A stretch of 64,000 nt of DNA from Methylobacterium sp. J-076 (GCF_022829405.1 NZ_JAKSXW010000090.1:1-64000), one strand, 5' to 3'. Shown: positions 8,909 to 18,895, counted from the first letter of the stretch. Notes: a model not told the origin generated them from the sequence alone. Program-made: numbers and translations.

Positions 8909-11900
8909 ATGATCGCCCGCATCCTCGACTTCTCCGTGCGCCGCCGCTGGCTGGTGCTGCTCCTGTCCCTGATGGCCGCCGCCCTCGGGGGCTACGCGGC
9001 CACCCGACTGCCCATCGACGCGGTGCCGGACATCACCAACAACCAGGTCCAGATCAACACGCTGGCGCCCTCCCTCTCGCCCGTCGACATCGAGAAGCAG
9101 GTCACCTACCGGATCGAGACGGCCCTCGCCGGGATCAAGGGGCTGGACTACACCCGCTCCCTCTCGCGCAACGGCTTCTCGCAGGTCACCGCGGTGTTCG
9201 CGGAGACCCTCGACATCTACTTCGCCCGCCAGCAGGTGGCCGAGCGCCTGTCCCAGGTGAAGCAGGACCTGCCCCCCGGCGCGCAGCCCGCCATGGGCCC
9301 GATCTCCACCGGGCTCGGCGAGATCGTCATGTGGTCGGTGCGCTACGCGAGCCCGGGGGAGGGCGCCGCCGCGCCGCCGGGCAGGCCCGGCCCCCAGGCG
9401 GACGGGAGCTACGTCACCCCCGAGGGCCAGCGCCTCGCGACGGAGCTGGAGCGGATCGCCTACCTGCGCACGGTGCAGGATTGGATCGTCCGGCCGCAGA
9501 TCAGGACCGTGCCCGGCGTGGCCGGGGTCGACAGCATCGGCGGCTTCGAGAAGCAGTACCACGTCCAGCCCGACCCGACCCTGCTCGCCTCCCTCGACCT
9601 CTCCTTCGGCGACGTCGCCCGGGCGCTGGAGGCGAACAACGCCAACCAGGGCGCCCGCTACCTGGAGGATCACGGCGAGAGCTACGTGGTCCGCGCCGCC
9701 GGGCGCCTGGAGGGCATGGAGGACATCCGCGACGTGGTCGTGGCCACCCGCGGCGGCGTGCCGGTGCGGATCCGCGACGTGGCCGCGGTGCGGATCGGGC
9801 GCGACCTGCGCACCGGCTCGGGCAGCGAGGACGGGAGCGAGGCGGTGATCGGCACCGCCCTCATGCGGATCGGCGAGAACAGCCGCACGGTGGCCGCCGC
9901 CGTCGAGACCCGGCTGGGGGAGATCCGCCGGTCCCTGCCGCCCGGCCTCGCGATCCGCACCGTCCTCGACCGGACCCACCTCGTGGAGGCGACGGTGCGC
10001 ACGGTGGCGCGGAACCTCGCCGAGGGGGCGGCCCTGGTGGTCCTCGTCCTGTTCCTGCTCCTCGGCAACATCCGCGCGGCGCTGGTCACCGCCCTCGTCA
10101 TCCCGGTGGCGATGCTGATGACCATGACCGGCATGGTCCAGGCCGGGATCTCGGCCAACCTGATGAGCCTCGGCGCCCTGGATTTCGGGCTCATCGTGGA
10201 CGGGGCGGTGATCATCACCGAGAACGCGCTGCGCCACCTCGCGGAGCGGCAGCACGCCCTGGGCCGGCCCCTCGACACCGGGGAGCGGCTCGCCACGGTG
10301 CGGCGCTCGGCCGGGGAGATGGTGGCGCCCTCGCTCTACGGGCAGGCGATCATCATCCTCGTCTACGTCCCGCTGCTGACCTTCACCGGGGTCGAGGGCA
10401 AGATGTTCGAGCCGATGGCGCTCACCGTCATCATCGCGCTGGCCAGCGCCTTCGTCCTGTCCCTCACCTTCGTGCCGGCGCTCATCGCCCTCGTGCTCAC
10501 CGGCCGGATCGCCGAGGGCGACAACGGGCTCGTCCGGGGGCTGAAGGCGCTCTACCGGCCGGTGCTCGGCGCGGCGACCCGGACGCCGCGGCCCTTCATC
10601 GGCCTCGCCGTCCTGCTGCTGGCCGGGGCCGCCGCCCTCTCGACGCGGCTCGGCACCGAGTTCATCCCGCAGCTCGACGAGGAGGCCATCGCCCTCAACG
10701 CCACCCGCATCCCCTCGACCTCCCTCACCCAGTCGCAGGCGATGCAGCTGAACGTGGAGAAGGCGGTGGGCGCCGCCCCGGAGGTGGCCACGGTGTTCTC
10801 GAAGACCGGCACGGCCGAGGTCGCCTCCGACCCGATGCCGCCGAACTCCTCGGACACCTTCGTGATCCTGAAGCCCCGGGCGGAGTGGCCGGACCCGGCC
10901 CTGCCCAAGGCCGCGCTCCAGGAGCGGATCGAGGCGGCGGTCGGGCAGCTCGCCGGCAACGTCTACGAGTTCTCCCAGCCGATCCAGCTGCGCTTCAACG
11001 AACTCCTCGCCGGCACCCGGGGCGACCTCGCCGTGAAGGTGTTCGGCGAGGAGTTCGAGCCGATGCTGAGGACCGCCAACCGGATCGCCGGGGTGCTGCG
11101 CGGCATCGCGGGCGCCGAGGACGTGAAGGTCGAGCAGATCGCGGGGCTGCCGATCCTCGACATCCGCATCGATAAGGGCGAGGCCGCCCGCTACGGCCTC
11201 AGCACCGGGGCCATCCAGGACGTGATCGGCGCGGCCATCGGCGGGCGCGAGGCGGGCGTCGTCTTCGAGGGCGACCGCCGCTTCCCCATCGTCGTGCGCC
11301 TCACCGACCGGGTCCGCGAGGACCGGGAGACCCTGGAGAACATCCCCGTGCCCCTGCCGCCGGGCGCCAACGGGCGGGCGGGCTCGGTCCTGCTCAAGCA
11401 GGTGGCGTCCTTCTCCGTCACGGAGGGCCCGAACCAGATCAGCCGGGAGAACGGACGGCGCCGGGTGGTGGTGACGGCCAACGTCCGCGGACGGGACATC
11501 GGCTCCGTGGTGGCCGAGGCGCAGGCGAAGGTCGGGCGGGAGGTGCCCCTGCCCGCGGGCTCCTCCCTCACCTGGGGCGGGCAGTTCGAGAACCTCGCCT
11601 CGGCCAAGGGGCGGCTGGCGGCGGTGGTGCCGGCTTGCTTCGTCCTGATCTTCCTGCTGCTCTGCTCGGCCCTGGGCTCGGCCCGGGACGCCCTCCTCGT
11701 GTTCAGCGCGGTGCCCCTCGCGCTGACCGGGGGCATCCTCGCCCTGTGGCTGCGGGGGATGCCGGTCTCGGTGCCGGCGGCGGTGGGCTTCATCGCCCTG
11801 TCGGGCGTGGCGGTGCTGAACGGTCTCGTGATGCTCACCGCGATCCGCCAGCTCGCCGCCGCGGGCCGCCCGCGCCGGGAGGCGATCCTGGAGGGGGCGG

Positions 11901-12127
11901 CGAGCCGGCTCCGGCCGGTGGCGATGACGGCGCTGGTCGCCTCCCTCGGCTTCGTGCCCATGGCGCTCGCCACCGGGACCGGGGCCGAGATCCAGCGCCC
12001 CCTCGCCACCGTGGTGATCGGCGGGCTGATCAGCGCGACGATCCTGACCCTGGTCGTGCTGCCCGCCCTCTACGCCCGCTTCGGCAGGCCCCCGGCGCCG
12101 GGAGAAAGTCGTGAATTGTACAAATGA
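8909..12127 (+). CDS. Heavy-metal efflux RND transporter (CzcA/CusA family)
   Basis: A 1072-residue inner-membrane proton/metal antiporter, full length for the HME-RND family. It shows a first membrane segment after residue 10, a large periplasmic loop, the TM4 motif DFGLIVDGAVIITEN characteristic of the family, and a second repeat with a matching hydrophobic core near the C-terminus. It pumps metal cations out through the CzcB-type adaptor. Sequence alone does not settle whether Co/Zn/Cd or Cu/Ag/Ni is the substrate. The ATG at 8909 was preferred to earlier starts because it begins with the family N-terminus (MIARILDFSVRRRW) and leaves only 10 bp after the adaptor. Confidence 0.92.
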   Translation: MIARILDFSVRRRWLVLLLSLMAAALGGYAATRLPIDAVPDITNNQVQINTLAPSLSPVDIEKQVTYRIETALAGIKGLDYTRSLSRNGFSQVTAVFAETLDIYFARQQVAERLSQVKQDLPPGAQPAMGPISTGLGEIVMWSVRYASPGEGAAAPPGRPGPQADGSYVTPEGQRLATELERIAYLRTVQDWIVRPQIRTVPGVAGVDSIGGFEKQYHVQPDPTLLASLDLSFGDVARALEANNANQGARYLEDHGESYVVRAAGRLEGMEDIRDVVVATRGGVPVRIRDVAAVRIGRDLRTGSGSEDGSEAVIGTALMRIGENSRTVAAAVETRLGEIRRSLPPGLAIRTVLDRTHLVEATVRTVARNLAEGAALVVLVLFLLLGNIRAALVTALVIPVAMLMTMTGMVQAGISANLMSLGALDFGLIVDGAVIITENALRHLAERQHALGRPLDTGERLATVRRSAGEMVAPSLYGQAIIILVYVPLLTFTGVEGKMFEPMALTVIIALASAFVLSLTFVPALIALVLTGRIAEGDNGLVRGLKALYRPVLGAATRTPRPFIGLAVLLLAGAAALSTRLGTEFIPQLDEEAIALNATRIPSTSLTQSQAMQLNVEKAVGAAPEVATVFSKTGTAEVASDPMPPNSSDTFVILKPRAEWPDPALPKAALQERIEAAVGQLAGNVYEFSQPIQLRFNELLAGTRGDLAVKVFGEEFEPMLRTANRIAGVLRGIAGAEDVKVEQIAGLPILDIRIDKGEAARYGLSTGAIQDVIGAAIGGREAGVVFEGDRRFPIVVRLTDRVREDRETLENIPVPLPPGANGRAGSVLLKQVASFSVTEGPNQISRENGRRRVVVTANVRGRDIGSVVAEAQAKVGREVPLPAGSSLTWGGQFENLASAKGRLAAVVPACFVLIFLLLCSALGSARDALLVFSAVPLALTGGILALWLRGMPVSVPAAVGFIALSGVAVLNGLVMLTAIRQLAAAGRPRREAILEGAASRLRPVAMTALVASLGFVPMALATGTGAEIQRPLATVVIGGLISATILTLVVLPALYARFGRPPAPGESRELYK

Positions 12128-12289
12128 ACGATCGGCTTCTCAGTGTTCTTGATTGGATGATCAATAAAAACCGGTTCCAGTTCATGTTAATCGAGCATCC
12201 TACACCACATCGACCGGTGCCTGAAAGACTTCGCTAACGGCAGGCCGGCATGATGGCCAAGGCGGGGAAGACCGGGTCGTCTTCGGCGA

Positions 12290-13834
12290 GTGGCCATGAG
12301 TGTGAGTCCGATCCACGACAGGCGGCCCCCCGGGGAGGGGCCAGGCGCGGTGCGGCGGGAGGCCCCCGGCGGCCGGAGCGGCGGCCTGCTGGGCGAGCCG
12401 CGCCGTCTGCTGGCCATCGTCGCCATCGTCGTCATCGGCGGCATGTGGGCCTATGCGGGCTGGATGATCCTCGACCTGCGGCGTCAGGCGTGGGCCAACG
12501 CCCGCCACGACGCGGCGAGCCTGCTGAGCACCAGCGAGCGCGCCCTGTCCCGCGACATCGAACTCTACGACATGTCCCTGCGGACGGTGGCCGACCTGAT
12601 GAACCTGTCGGTGCTGGAAGGGGTCTCGCCGGAGGTCCGCCACCTGAGCCTGTTCGACCGGCTGTCCCGGGCGCGGGGCTACGGCTCGATCTTCGTCCTC
12701 GACAGCAACGGCGATTCCTTCCTCGAATCGGGCGCCGTGGTGCCCCGCCGGCTCAACGGGACGGACCAGCCCTACTTCACCGTCCAGCGCGACGACGCCG
12801 AGGGGGGCCTGTTCATCGGGGCGCCCCGGTCCTCGCGGATCACCGGGCAGGAGGTGATCCCCCTGAGCCGCCGCTTCAGCTACGCGGACGGAAAGTTCGC
12901 GGGGGTCATCGTCGGCGCCATCCAGCTCTCCTACATCCGGGAGATCTTCGACCGGCTGAAGGGCGACTCGGCCTTCACCGTCGCCCTCACGTTCCGCGAC
13001 GGCGTCACGACGATGACCACGGAGGCGACCGCCGTCGACCTCAAGGGGCCGGGCCTGCGGGAGAGCCGGGAGGTGCTGCCCTGGCCGCTGCACCTCAGCG
13101 TCTTTCTGCCGGAATCGGCCATCGACGAGGCGTGGATGCCCCAGACCCGGCCGATCCTCACCATCGCCCTGCTGCTCAGCGCGGCGATCCTGGGGGTCCT
13201 CGTCCTGCTGCACCGGGAGTTCGGCCGCCGGGAGGAGGCGGAGCGCCAGGCCCTCGCGGCCCAGACGGAACTGGAACGCCTCGCCGCCACCGACGCCCTG
13301 ACCGGCCTGTGGAACCGGCGGCGTTTCGAGCGGACCATCGCCCGCTGCGCCGACCCCGCCACCCGCCCGGACTGGGCGCTGATGGCCATCGACGCCGACC
13401 ACTTCAAATGGCTGAACGACCGCTACGGCCACCCGGCCGGCGACCGGGCGCTCCGGAGCGTCGCGGCGGTGCTGATCACCCGGGCGGCGGCCTCCGGCGG
13501 GGAGGCGTTCCGGGTCGGCGGCGAGGAATTCGCCCTGCTGGTCGCCTGCGGCCCCGAGGAGGCCCTGCGCCTCGCGGAGTCGATCCGGGCGGGGGTGGCG
13601 GCGCTCGCCCTGCCTCATGCCGACCATCCCCGGGGCATCCTCACCCTCAGCGTCGGCCTCGCCCACGGGGCCTGGGCGCCGGAGGCGAGCCTGCAGGACT
13701 GGATGGATGAGGCCGACGAGGCGCTCTACGCCGCCAAGCGCCAGGGCCGCGACCGGGTCTGCCTCGCCCGGGAGGGGGCCCCCCGGGAGCCCGGCCCGGC
13801 GCCTCCGGTGCGGCTCGCCGCGGGCGGGCGCTGA
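12290..13834 (+). CDS. Membrane diguanylate cyclase with Cache-type sensor
   Basis: A 514-residue c-di-GMP synthase. One membrane segment near residues 40-62 and another near 288-308 enclose a periplasmic Cache-like sensor. A short coiled linker leads to a GGDEF domain with GGEEF near residue 408, and motifs GLWNRRRF and DADHFKWLNDRYGH are intact, so it should be active. The GTG at 12290 and ATG at 12296 are both possible starts. The 162-bp upstream gap holds a TTGAT-6 nt-ATCAA palindrome at 12149-12164, whose spacing is wrong for a FixK box. Confidence 0.88.
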   Translation: MAMSVSPIHDRRPPGEGPGAVRREAPGGRSGGLLGEPRRLLAIVAIVVIGGMWAYAGWMILDLRRQAWANARHDAASLLSTSERALSRDIELYDMSLRTVADLMNLSVLEGVSPEVRHLSLFDRLSRARGYGSIFVLDSNGDSFLESGAVVPRRLNGTDQPYFTVQRDDAEGGLFIGAPRSSRITGQEVIPLSRRFSYADGKFAGVIVGAIQLSYIREIFDRLKGDSAFTVALTFRDGVTTMTTEATAVDLKGPGLRESREVLPWPLHLSVFLPESAIDEAWMPQTRPILTIALLLSAAILGVLVLLHREFGRREEAERQALAAQTELERLAATDALTGLWNRRRFERTIARCADPATRPDWALMAIDADHFKWLNDRYGHPAGDRALRSVAAVLITRAAASGGEAFRVGGEEFALLVACGPEEALRLAESIRAGVAALALPHADHPRGILTLSVGLAHGAWAPEASLQDWMDEADEALYAAKRQGRDRVCLAREGAPREPGPAPPVRLAAGGR

Positions 13835-13840
13835 GGCCGA

Positions 13841-14587
13841 TCAGGAATCCGTGCTGCGCAGGTGCAGGTAGGTCGGGTCGAACTCCCCCGCCTTCCGCAG
13901 GGCGGCCCAATCGTGGACCTTGAGCCGGCCGCCGCTCAGGGTGATCAGCCCGCCCTCGCGCAGCTCCTTCAGGATCCGGTTCACGTGGACCGAGGAGATG
14001 CCGAGGGCGTCGCCCAGCTCGTACTGGGTGATGGGCAGGTGGCAGGAGTGGTCGCTGGCGAGGCCCACGATCTCCAGGCGCACCATCAGCTCGCAGAACA
14101 GGTGGGCCATGCGCGGGTAGGATTCCCGACGGCCGTTGTTGAGCATCCACTCCCGGGACAGGGAGCCCTCGATCAGGGTGGCCCGCCAGAAGGCGTCCAC
14201 GAGCCGGGGATGGGCGTGGAACATCGCCCGCAGCGCGTCGTGGCCGACGAAGCCGATGCGCAGCGCGCTCACCGCGCAGATGCTGAAATCGAGCACCTCC
14301 AGGTTCAGGCTCTGGAAGTCCGGCAGGTCGCCGGGGACGTGGTAGGCCAGCACCTGCCGGCGCCCGTCCCTCGTGGTCTTGTAGGTGGCGGCGAGCCCGC
14401 TCAGCACGGCGAAGCAGCGGTTCGGCCGGTCGTGCTCCAGCACCACGTCCTGCTGGGCGGCGTAGTCCGCGACCTGCAGGGGCAGCGTCGCCAGCGCCTC
14501 CCGCTCCGGGCCCGACAGCGCGAACAACGAGACGCTCTCGATCTTGCGGACGAAGGGGTGCGTGTCCGCCGGGAGCAAGTCCGCCAT
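13841..14587 (-). CDS. Crp/Fnr-family transcriptional regulator
   Basis: A 248-residue regulator with an N-terminal cyclic-nucleotide-type sensor barrel and a C-terminal winged helix (QYELGDALGISSVHVNRILKEL, about residues 178-200). There is no N-terminal cysteine cluster, so it is not an Fe-S oxygen sensor like FNR. The recognition helix reads SVHVNR rather than the E-x-x-SR pattern of FNR/FixK, so it probably does not bind the TTGA-N6-TCAA boxes nearby. The start at 14587 was chosen for the G-rich Shine-Dalgarno just upstream; an ATG at 14605 is the alternative. It ends 7 bp from the convergent diguanylate cyclase. Confidence 0.85.
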   Translation of the reverse strand: MADLLPADTHPFVRKIESVSLFALSGPEREALATLPLQVADYAAQQDVVLEHDRPNRCFAVLSGLAATYKTTRDGRRQVLAYHVPGDLPDFQSLNLEVLDFSICAVSALRIGFVGHDALRAMFHAHPRLVDAFWRATLIEGSLSREWMLNNGRRESYPRMAHLFCELMVRLEIVGLASDHSCHLPITQYELGDALGISSVHVNRILKELREGGLITLSGGRLKVHDWAALRKAGEFDPTYLHLRSTDS

Positions 14588-14774
14588 CGATTTCCCCCCA
14601 AACATCGTAACCGCAGGGATCATAGGGCACATTCCCCGCCACGGACGCGGGCGCGGGCGGCCGGTTCCGTGGTACGGCGGGGGAGGGGCCGGGCCGTTCC
14701 GCCGGGCTGTGCAACCCCGCCGGGGCCGGATGGGTTGTGGCGGCGATCCCCACCCGTCGCAAGGACAGGACACG

Positions 14775-15176
14775 ATGCTTTCCACGGAGATGATCGTCCT
14801 CGGCCTGTCCGTCGTCCTCCTCGTCGTCCACATCGCGCTCCAGGGCGCCACCGTCACCCGGGAGCGCGGCACGGACTGGAACATGGGCGCGCGGGACGGG
14901 GCGGGGGCGCCGCTCGGCGTGCTGGCCGGCCGGGCCTCGCGGGCGCTCGACAACTACAAGGAGACGTGGCCGGCCCTGATCGCCATGGCCCTGGCCCTGG
15001 CGGTCACGGGGCGCACCGGCGGGGTCGGTGCGGTGGGGGCCCTCGTCTGGCTCGCCGCCCGCCTCGTCTACATCCCCCTCTACCTCGCCGGCATCCCCGT
15101 CTGGCGCACCCTGGTCTACGTCGTCTCGATGGCCGGTCTCGCCATGATGGTGGTGCGCCTGTTCACCGGCGCCTAA
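14775..15176 (+). CDS. MAPEG-family membrane protein
   Basis: A 133-residue protein with four hydrophobic segments and the MAPEG-type middle motif (RASRALDNYKETWPALIAMALAL ... RLVYIPLYLAGIPVWRTL). Relatives in eukaryotes act on eicosanoids and glutathione, whereas bacterial members mostly have unknown substrates. The ATG at 14775 gives the expected N-terminal transmembrane helix; the longer frame upstream is low-complexity. It stands alone, 98 bp before ccoN, with the FixK-type box in the gap. Confidence 0.75.
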   Translation: MLSTEMIVLGLSVVLLVVHIALQGATVTRERGTDWNMGARDGAGAPLGVLAGRASRALDNYKETWPALIAMALALAVTGRTGGVGAVGALVWLAARLVYIPLYLAGIPVWRTLVYVVSMAGLAMMVVRLFTGA

Positions 15177-15192
15177 GCGGCCCCGGGGGCTT

Positions 15193-15206
15193 TTGATTCA
15201 GGTCAA
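15193..15206. promoter_or_regulatory. FixK/FNR-type box upstream of ccoN
   Basis: TTGATTCAGGTCAA matches the TTGA-N6-TCAA consensus at all eight fixed bases and lies 69 bp before the ccoN start. Known from rhizobia: FixK2/FnrN activate ccoNOQP through such boxes under low oxygen. Confidence 0.85.
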
Positions 15207-15274
15207 GGTGGGGCTCCGGCCCGGCGCCTAACGCAGCGGCATCGATTCCCTGCGCGAGGCGTCACGAGCGAGCC

Positions 15275-16936
15275 ATGGCCGCCATATCCGGTCGGAAATA
15301 CATGACGGAGGGGGAGGCCGGGCTCGGCCTCGCCCTGATCGTCGGCGCGTTCCTGTGCGCCTTCGCCTCGGCCCGTGCGGTCGACACGCCCTTCGCCGTC
15401 CACATGGCGGTGTTCGCCCTGGCCGGGGCGGGGGGGCTCGCCGCCCTGCTGAAGCGCTACGAGCGCCGGCCCGCGGCGCCGCCGCCGCAGGCGATCGACG
15501 GGCGGCCGAACTACAATCTCGGGCCGATCAAGTTCGCGGCCCTGGCCTCCATGGGCTGGGGCATCGCCGGCTTCGCGGTGGGCTGCATCATCGCCTTCCA
15601 GCTCTGGGCGCCGGCCCTGAACCTGGGGCTCGAATACACGACGTTCGGGCGCCTGCGGCCGCTGCACACCTCGGCGGTGATCTTCGCCTTCGGCGGCAAC
15701 GTGCTGATCGCGACCTCGCTCTACGTGGTCCAGCGCACCTGCCGGGCGCGGCTGGCGGGGGAGCTCGCCCCCTGGTTCGTGGTGCTCGGCTACAACCTGT
15801 TCATCGTCATCGCCGGCACCGGCTACCTGATGGGCGTGACCCAGTCGCGGGAATACGCCGAGCCGGAATGGTACGCCGACCTGTGGCTCACCATCGTCTG
15901 GGTCGTCTACCTGGTGGTGTTCCTGGCCACGGTCCGGAAGCGGACCGAACCCCACATCTTCGTGGCGAACTGGTTCTACATCGCCTTCATCGTGACGATC
16001 GCGATGCTGCACATCGTCAACAACCTCGCCCTGCCGGTGACGGTGTTCGGCTCCAAGTCCTACTCGCTCTTCTCGGGCGTGCAGGATGCGCTGATCCAGT
16101 GGTGGTACGGGCACAACGCGGTGGGCTTCTTCCTCACCGCCGGCTTCCTGGCCATCATGTACTACTTCGTCCCGAAGCGCGCCCAGCGGCCGATCTACTC
16201 CTACCGCCTGTCGATCATCCACTTCTGGGGGCTGATCTTCATGTACATCTGGGCGGGGCCGCACCACCTGCACTACACCGCGCTGCCCGACTGGGCGCAG
16301 ACGCTGGGCATGACCTTCTCGATCATGCTGTGGATGCCCTCCTGGGGCGGCATGATCAACGGGCTGCTGACCCTGTCGGGCGCCTGGGACAAGCTGCGCA
16401 CCGACCCGATCCTGCGCTTCATGGTGGTGTCGCTGGCCTTCTACGGCATGGCCACCTTCGAGGGGCCGATGATGTCGATCAAGGCGGTCAACTCCCTCTC
16501 GCACTACACGGACTGGACCATCGGCCACGTCCATTCCGGCGCCCTCGGCTGGGTCGCCTACATCTCCTTCGGCGCCCTGTACTGCCTGATCCCGTGGCTG
16601 TGGAACCGCCGCGAGGTCTACTCCCTGAAGCTGGTGGAGTGGCACTTCTGGATCTCCACGCTCGGCATCGTCCTGTACATCTCCTCGATGTGGGTCGCCG
16701 GGATCATGCAGGGCCTGATGTGGCGGGCCTACAACTCCCTCGGCTTCCTCGAATACTCCTTCGTGGAGACGGTGGAGGCGATGCATCCCTACTTCCTCGT
16801 GCGGGCGCTCGGCGGGGTGCTGTTCCTGATCGGCGCGCTGATCATGGCCTACAACCTCGCCATGACCATCGCCGGGCGGACCGCCTCTTCAGGGGAGGCG
16901 CTCCCCGGCCCCGCAGGCCTCGCCCCGGCCGAGTGA
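15275..16936 (+). CDS. ccoN: cbb3-type cytochrome c oxidase subunit I
   Basis: The 553-residue catalytic subunit of the high-affinity cbb3 terminal oxidase in the cytoplasmic membrane; it reduces oxygen and pumps protons. It shows the conserved haem and CuB region motifs ([15 protein letters not shown] [49 protein letters not shown] and the [11 protein letters not shown] segment) and about a dozen membrane helices. The histidine pair in GPHHLHY fits the CuB site. It begins the ccoNOQP operon. The next gene, ccoO, is interrupted, which bears on whether the complex can assemble. Confidence 0.95.
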   Translation: MAAISGRKYMTEGEAGLGLALIVGAFLCAFASARAVDTPFAVHMAVFALAGAGGLAALLKRYERRPAAPPPQAIDGRPNYNLGPIKFAALASMGWGIAGFAVGCIIAFQLWAPALNLGLEYTTFGRLRPLHTSAVIFAFGGNVLIATSLYVVQRTCRARLAGELAPWFVVLGYNLFIVIAGTGYLMGVTQSREYAEPEWYADLWLTIVWVVYLVVFLATVRKRTEPHIFVANWFYIAFIVTIAMLHIVNNLALPVTVFGSKSYSLFSGVQDALIQWWYGHNAVGFFLTAGFLAIMYYFVPKRAQRPIYSYRLSIIHFWGLIFMYIWAGPHHLHYTALPDWAQTLGMTFSIMLWMPSWGGMINGLLTLSGAWDKLRTDPILRFMVVSLAFYGMATFEGPMMSIKAVNSLSHYTDWTIGHVHSGALGWVAYISFGALYCLIPWLWNRREVYSLKLVEWHFWISTLGIVLYISSMWVAGIMQGLMWRAYNSLGFLEYSFVETVEAMHPYFLVRALGGVLFLIGALIMAYNLAMTIAGRTASSGEALPGPAGLAPAE

Positions 16937-16944
16937 ACCCGACC

Positions 16945-16967
16945 GGGGCCGCCGCAGCGGCGGCCCC
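16945..16967 (+). terminator. Intercistronic hairpin ccoN-ccoO
   Basis: Perfect 10-bp GC arms (GGGGCCGCCG / CGGCGGCCCC) with a CAG loop in the 63-bp gap. There is no T tract, so it may stabilise or attenuate the ccoN message rather than terminate fully. Confidence 0.4.
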
Positions 16968-16999
16968 CACCCCCCGCGTCGCATCACGGATACACGCCG

Positions 17000-17746
17000 A
17001 TGGCCACCGCCCAGCCCGGCCTCTGGAAGAGGCATGAGATCTTCGAGAAGAACTCCATCGTCCTGCTCATCGGGGCGCTGATCGTCGTGGCCATCGGCGG
17101 CCTCGTGGAGATCACGCCGCTCTTCTACCTGAAGAGCACGATCGAGACGGTGGAGGGCGTCCGCCCCTATACGCCGCTGGAGCTCGCCGGCCGCAACATC
17201 TACATCCGCGAGGGCTGCTACCTCTGCCACAGCCAGATGGTCCGGCCGATGCGCGACGAGATCGAGCGCTAGGGCCACTTCTCCCTGGCGGCGGAGAGCC
17301 TGTACGACCACCCGTTCCAATGGGGGTCGAAGCGCACCGGGCCGGACCTCGCCCGGGTCGGGGCCAAGTATTCGGACCAGTGGCACCGGGAGCACCTGCG
17401 GGACCCCCGCGCCGTGGTGCCGGCCTCGATCATGCCGCCCTACGCCTTCCTGGACCGGCCCCTGGACGGCGAGGCCATCGCCGACGACCTGAAGGCCAAC
17501 CGGGCGTTGGGCGTCCCCTACAGCGACGAGATGGTGGCGCTGGCCGGTGCCGACCTGAAGGCCCAGCTCGACCCCGACGGGCCCGGCGCGGCCGACCTCC
17601 AGCGCCGCTACCCCGGCGCCGTCGTCCACGACGTCAGCGGCGACAAGGGGCGGGTCGCCGAGATCGACGCCCTGGTCGCCTACCTCCAGGTCCTCGGCAC
17701 CATGGTCGACTTCAAGATCTACGAAGACAAGAAGAGCCTGAGGTGA
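17000..17746 (+). pseudogene. ccoO: cbb3 oxidase subunit II interrupted by an amber codon
   Basis: The 249-codon frame encodes a normal membrane-anchored monohaem CcoO: N-terminal helix at about 20-38, haem motif CYLCH at residues 73-77, the Met-containing segment SQMVRP, then [25 protein letters not shown] and an intact C-terminus ending DKKSLR. Codon 91 is TAG (17270-17272), between RDEIER and GHFSLAAE. Homologues have tyrosine there (ERYGH), so a single C-to-G change explains the stop. Nothing else in the frame is damaged and the neighbours are intact, pointing to a very recent mutation, a sequencing error or suppression. If real and not suppressed, the product would be a 90-residue stub with haem motif but no C-terminal half. 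Confidence 0.85.
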
Positions 17747-17750
17747 CGGC

Positions 17751-17900
17751 ATGACCTACGAAAGCGCCGCCGCCTTCGCGCAGACCAGCGGCCTGCTCTA
17801 CTTCGTCGGCCTGTTCGTCGCCGGCGCCCTCTACGCCTTCTGGCCGCGCAACCGCACCCGCTTCGACGCGGCCGCCCATCTCCCCCTGATCGAGGATTGA
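17751..17900 (+). CDS. ccoQ: cbb3 oxidase small subunit IV
   Basis: A 49-residue protein with one membrane helix (about 15-33) followed by AFWPRNRTRFDAAAHLPL, typical of CcoQ/FixQ, which stabilises CcoP in the complex. It lies 4 bp after ccoO and 3 bp before ccoP. Its size kept it below usual gene-calling cut-offs, but position and sequence are clear. Confidence 0.88.
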   Translation: MTYESAAAFAQTSGLLYFVGLFVAGALYAFWPRNRTRFDAAAHLPLIED

Positions 17901-17903
17901 TCC

Positions 17904-18782
17904 GTGGCCGAGCTGAGCCCCACAGGCCAACCCCCCGCAGCCCCGCAGACCACGGGGCACGAATGGGACGGCATCTGCGAATACAACAACCCGCTGCCGC
18001 GCTGGTGGCTCTACGGGCTCTACGCCACCATCGTGTGGTCCATGGGCTACTGGGTGCTCTACCCGGCCTGGCCGATGGCGACGGGCTACACGGCGGGCCT
18101 GCTCGGCTATTCCCAGCGCGCCACGGTGCTGGGGGAGGTCGAGGCGGTGCGCAAGGAGCGGGACGCCCGGGGCCGGGCGCAGCTCGCCAGCGCCACGGTG
18201 GCGGAGATCCGGGCGGACCCGGCGCTGCTGCGCCTCGCGCTGGCCACCGGCAAGGCGGCCTTCGGCGACAACTGCGCCGCCTGCCACGGCAGCGCGGCCA
18301 CCGGCCGGATCGGCTACCCGAACCTGCAGGACGACGACTGGCTCTGGGGCGGGACGCCCGAAGAGATCGAGCGCACGATCCGCTACGGCGCCCGCTCCGG
18401 CCACGGGGAGGCGCATCTCGGCGACATGCCGGCCTTCGGGCGCGACGGCATCCTCCAGCCCGCCGAGGTGGAGGCGGCGGCGACCTACGTCCTCTCCCTC
18501 TCGGGCAAGCCGGGGGTGGCCGGGGCGAGCGCGGAGAAGGGCGCCGAGGTGTTCGCGAACACCTGCGCCGCGTGCCACGGCCCCGAGGCCAAGGGCAATC
18601 CCGAGCTGGGGGCGCCCAACCTCACCGACGCGATCTGGCTCTACGGCTCCGCCCCCGAGCAGGTGGTGGCCACCGTCACCAACGGGCGCAAGGGCGTGAT
18701 GCCCGCCTGGGAGGGCCGCCTCGACCCGGCGACGATCAAGTCCCTCGCCGTCTACGTCCACGGCTTCGGGGGCGGGCGGTAG
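17904..18782 (+). CDS. ccoP: cbb3 oxidase dihaem cytochrome c subunit III
   Basis: A 292-residue membrane-anchored dihaem cytochrome c that passes electrons to CcoN. It starts at GTG 17904. The N-terminal motif (GHEWDGICEYNNPLPRWW) and a membrane helix at about 35-58 match the family. Two CAACH haem sites lie near residues 126-130 and 225-229, each followed by a distal Met region (GDMPAFG and GVMPAWEG). Intact and full length. Confidence 0.95.
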   Translation: MAELSPTGQPPAAPQTTGHEWDGICEYNNPLPRWWLYGLYATIVWSMGYWVLYPAWPMATGYTAGLLGYSQRATVLGEVEAVRKERDARGRAQLASATVAEIRADPALLRLALATGKAAFGDNCAACHGSAATGRIGYPNLQDDDWLWGGTPEEIERTIRYGARSGHGEAHLGDMPAFGRDGILQPAEVEAAATYVLSLSGKPGVAGASAEKGAEVFANTCAACHGPEAKGNPELGAPNLTDAIWLYGSAPEQVVATVTNGRKGVMPAWEGRLDPATIKSLAVYVHGFGGGR

Positions 18783-18895
18783 GGGGTGGCGCGCCCAACG
18801 GCACCCCGGCCCGCCGACCGTCGGACAGGTCGGAGTCCGGACTGGCAAAGCCCACCGCCGAGGGGGCCCCGCGCCGCGCGGGGCTTCGACGCCGT

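Noticed and set aside
12149..12164. TTGAT-N6-ATCAA palindrome as a FixK box
   Set aside because: Spacing between TTGA and TCAA is 8, not 6, so it does not fit the FNR/FixK consensus.
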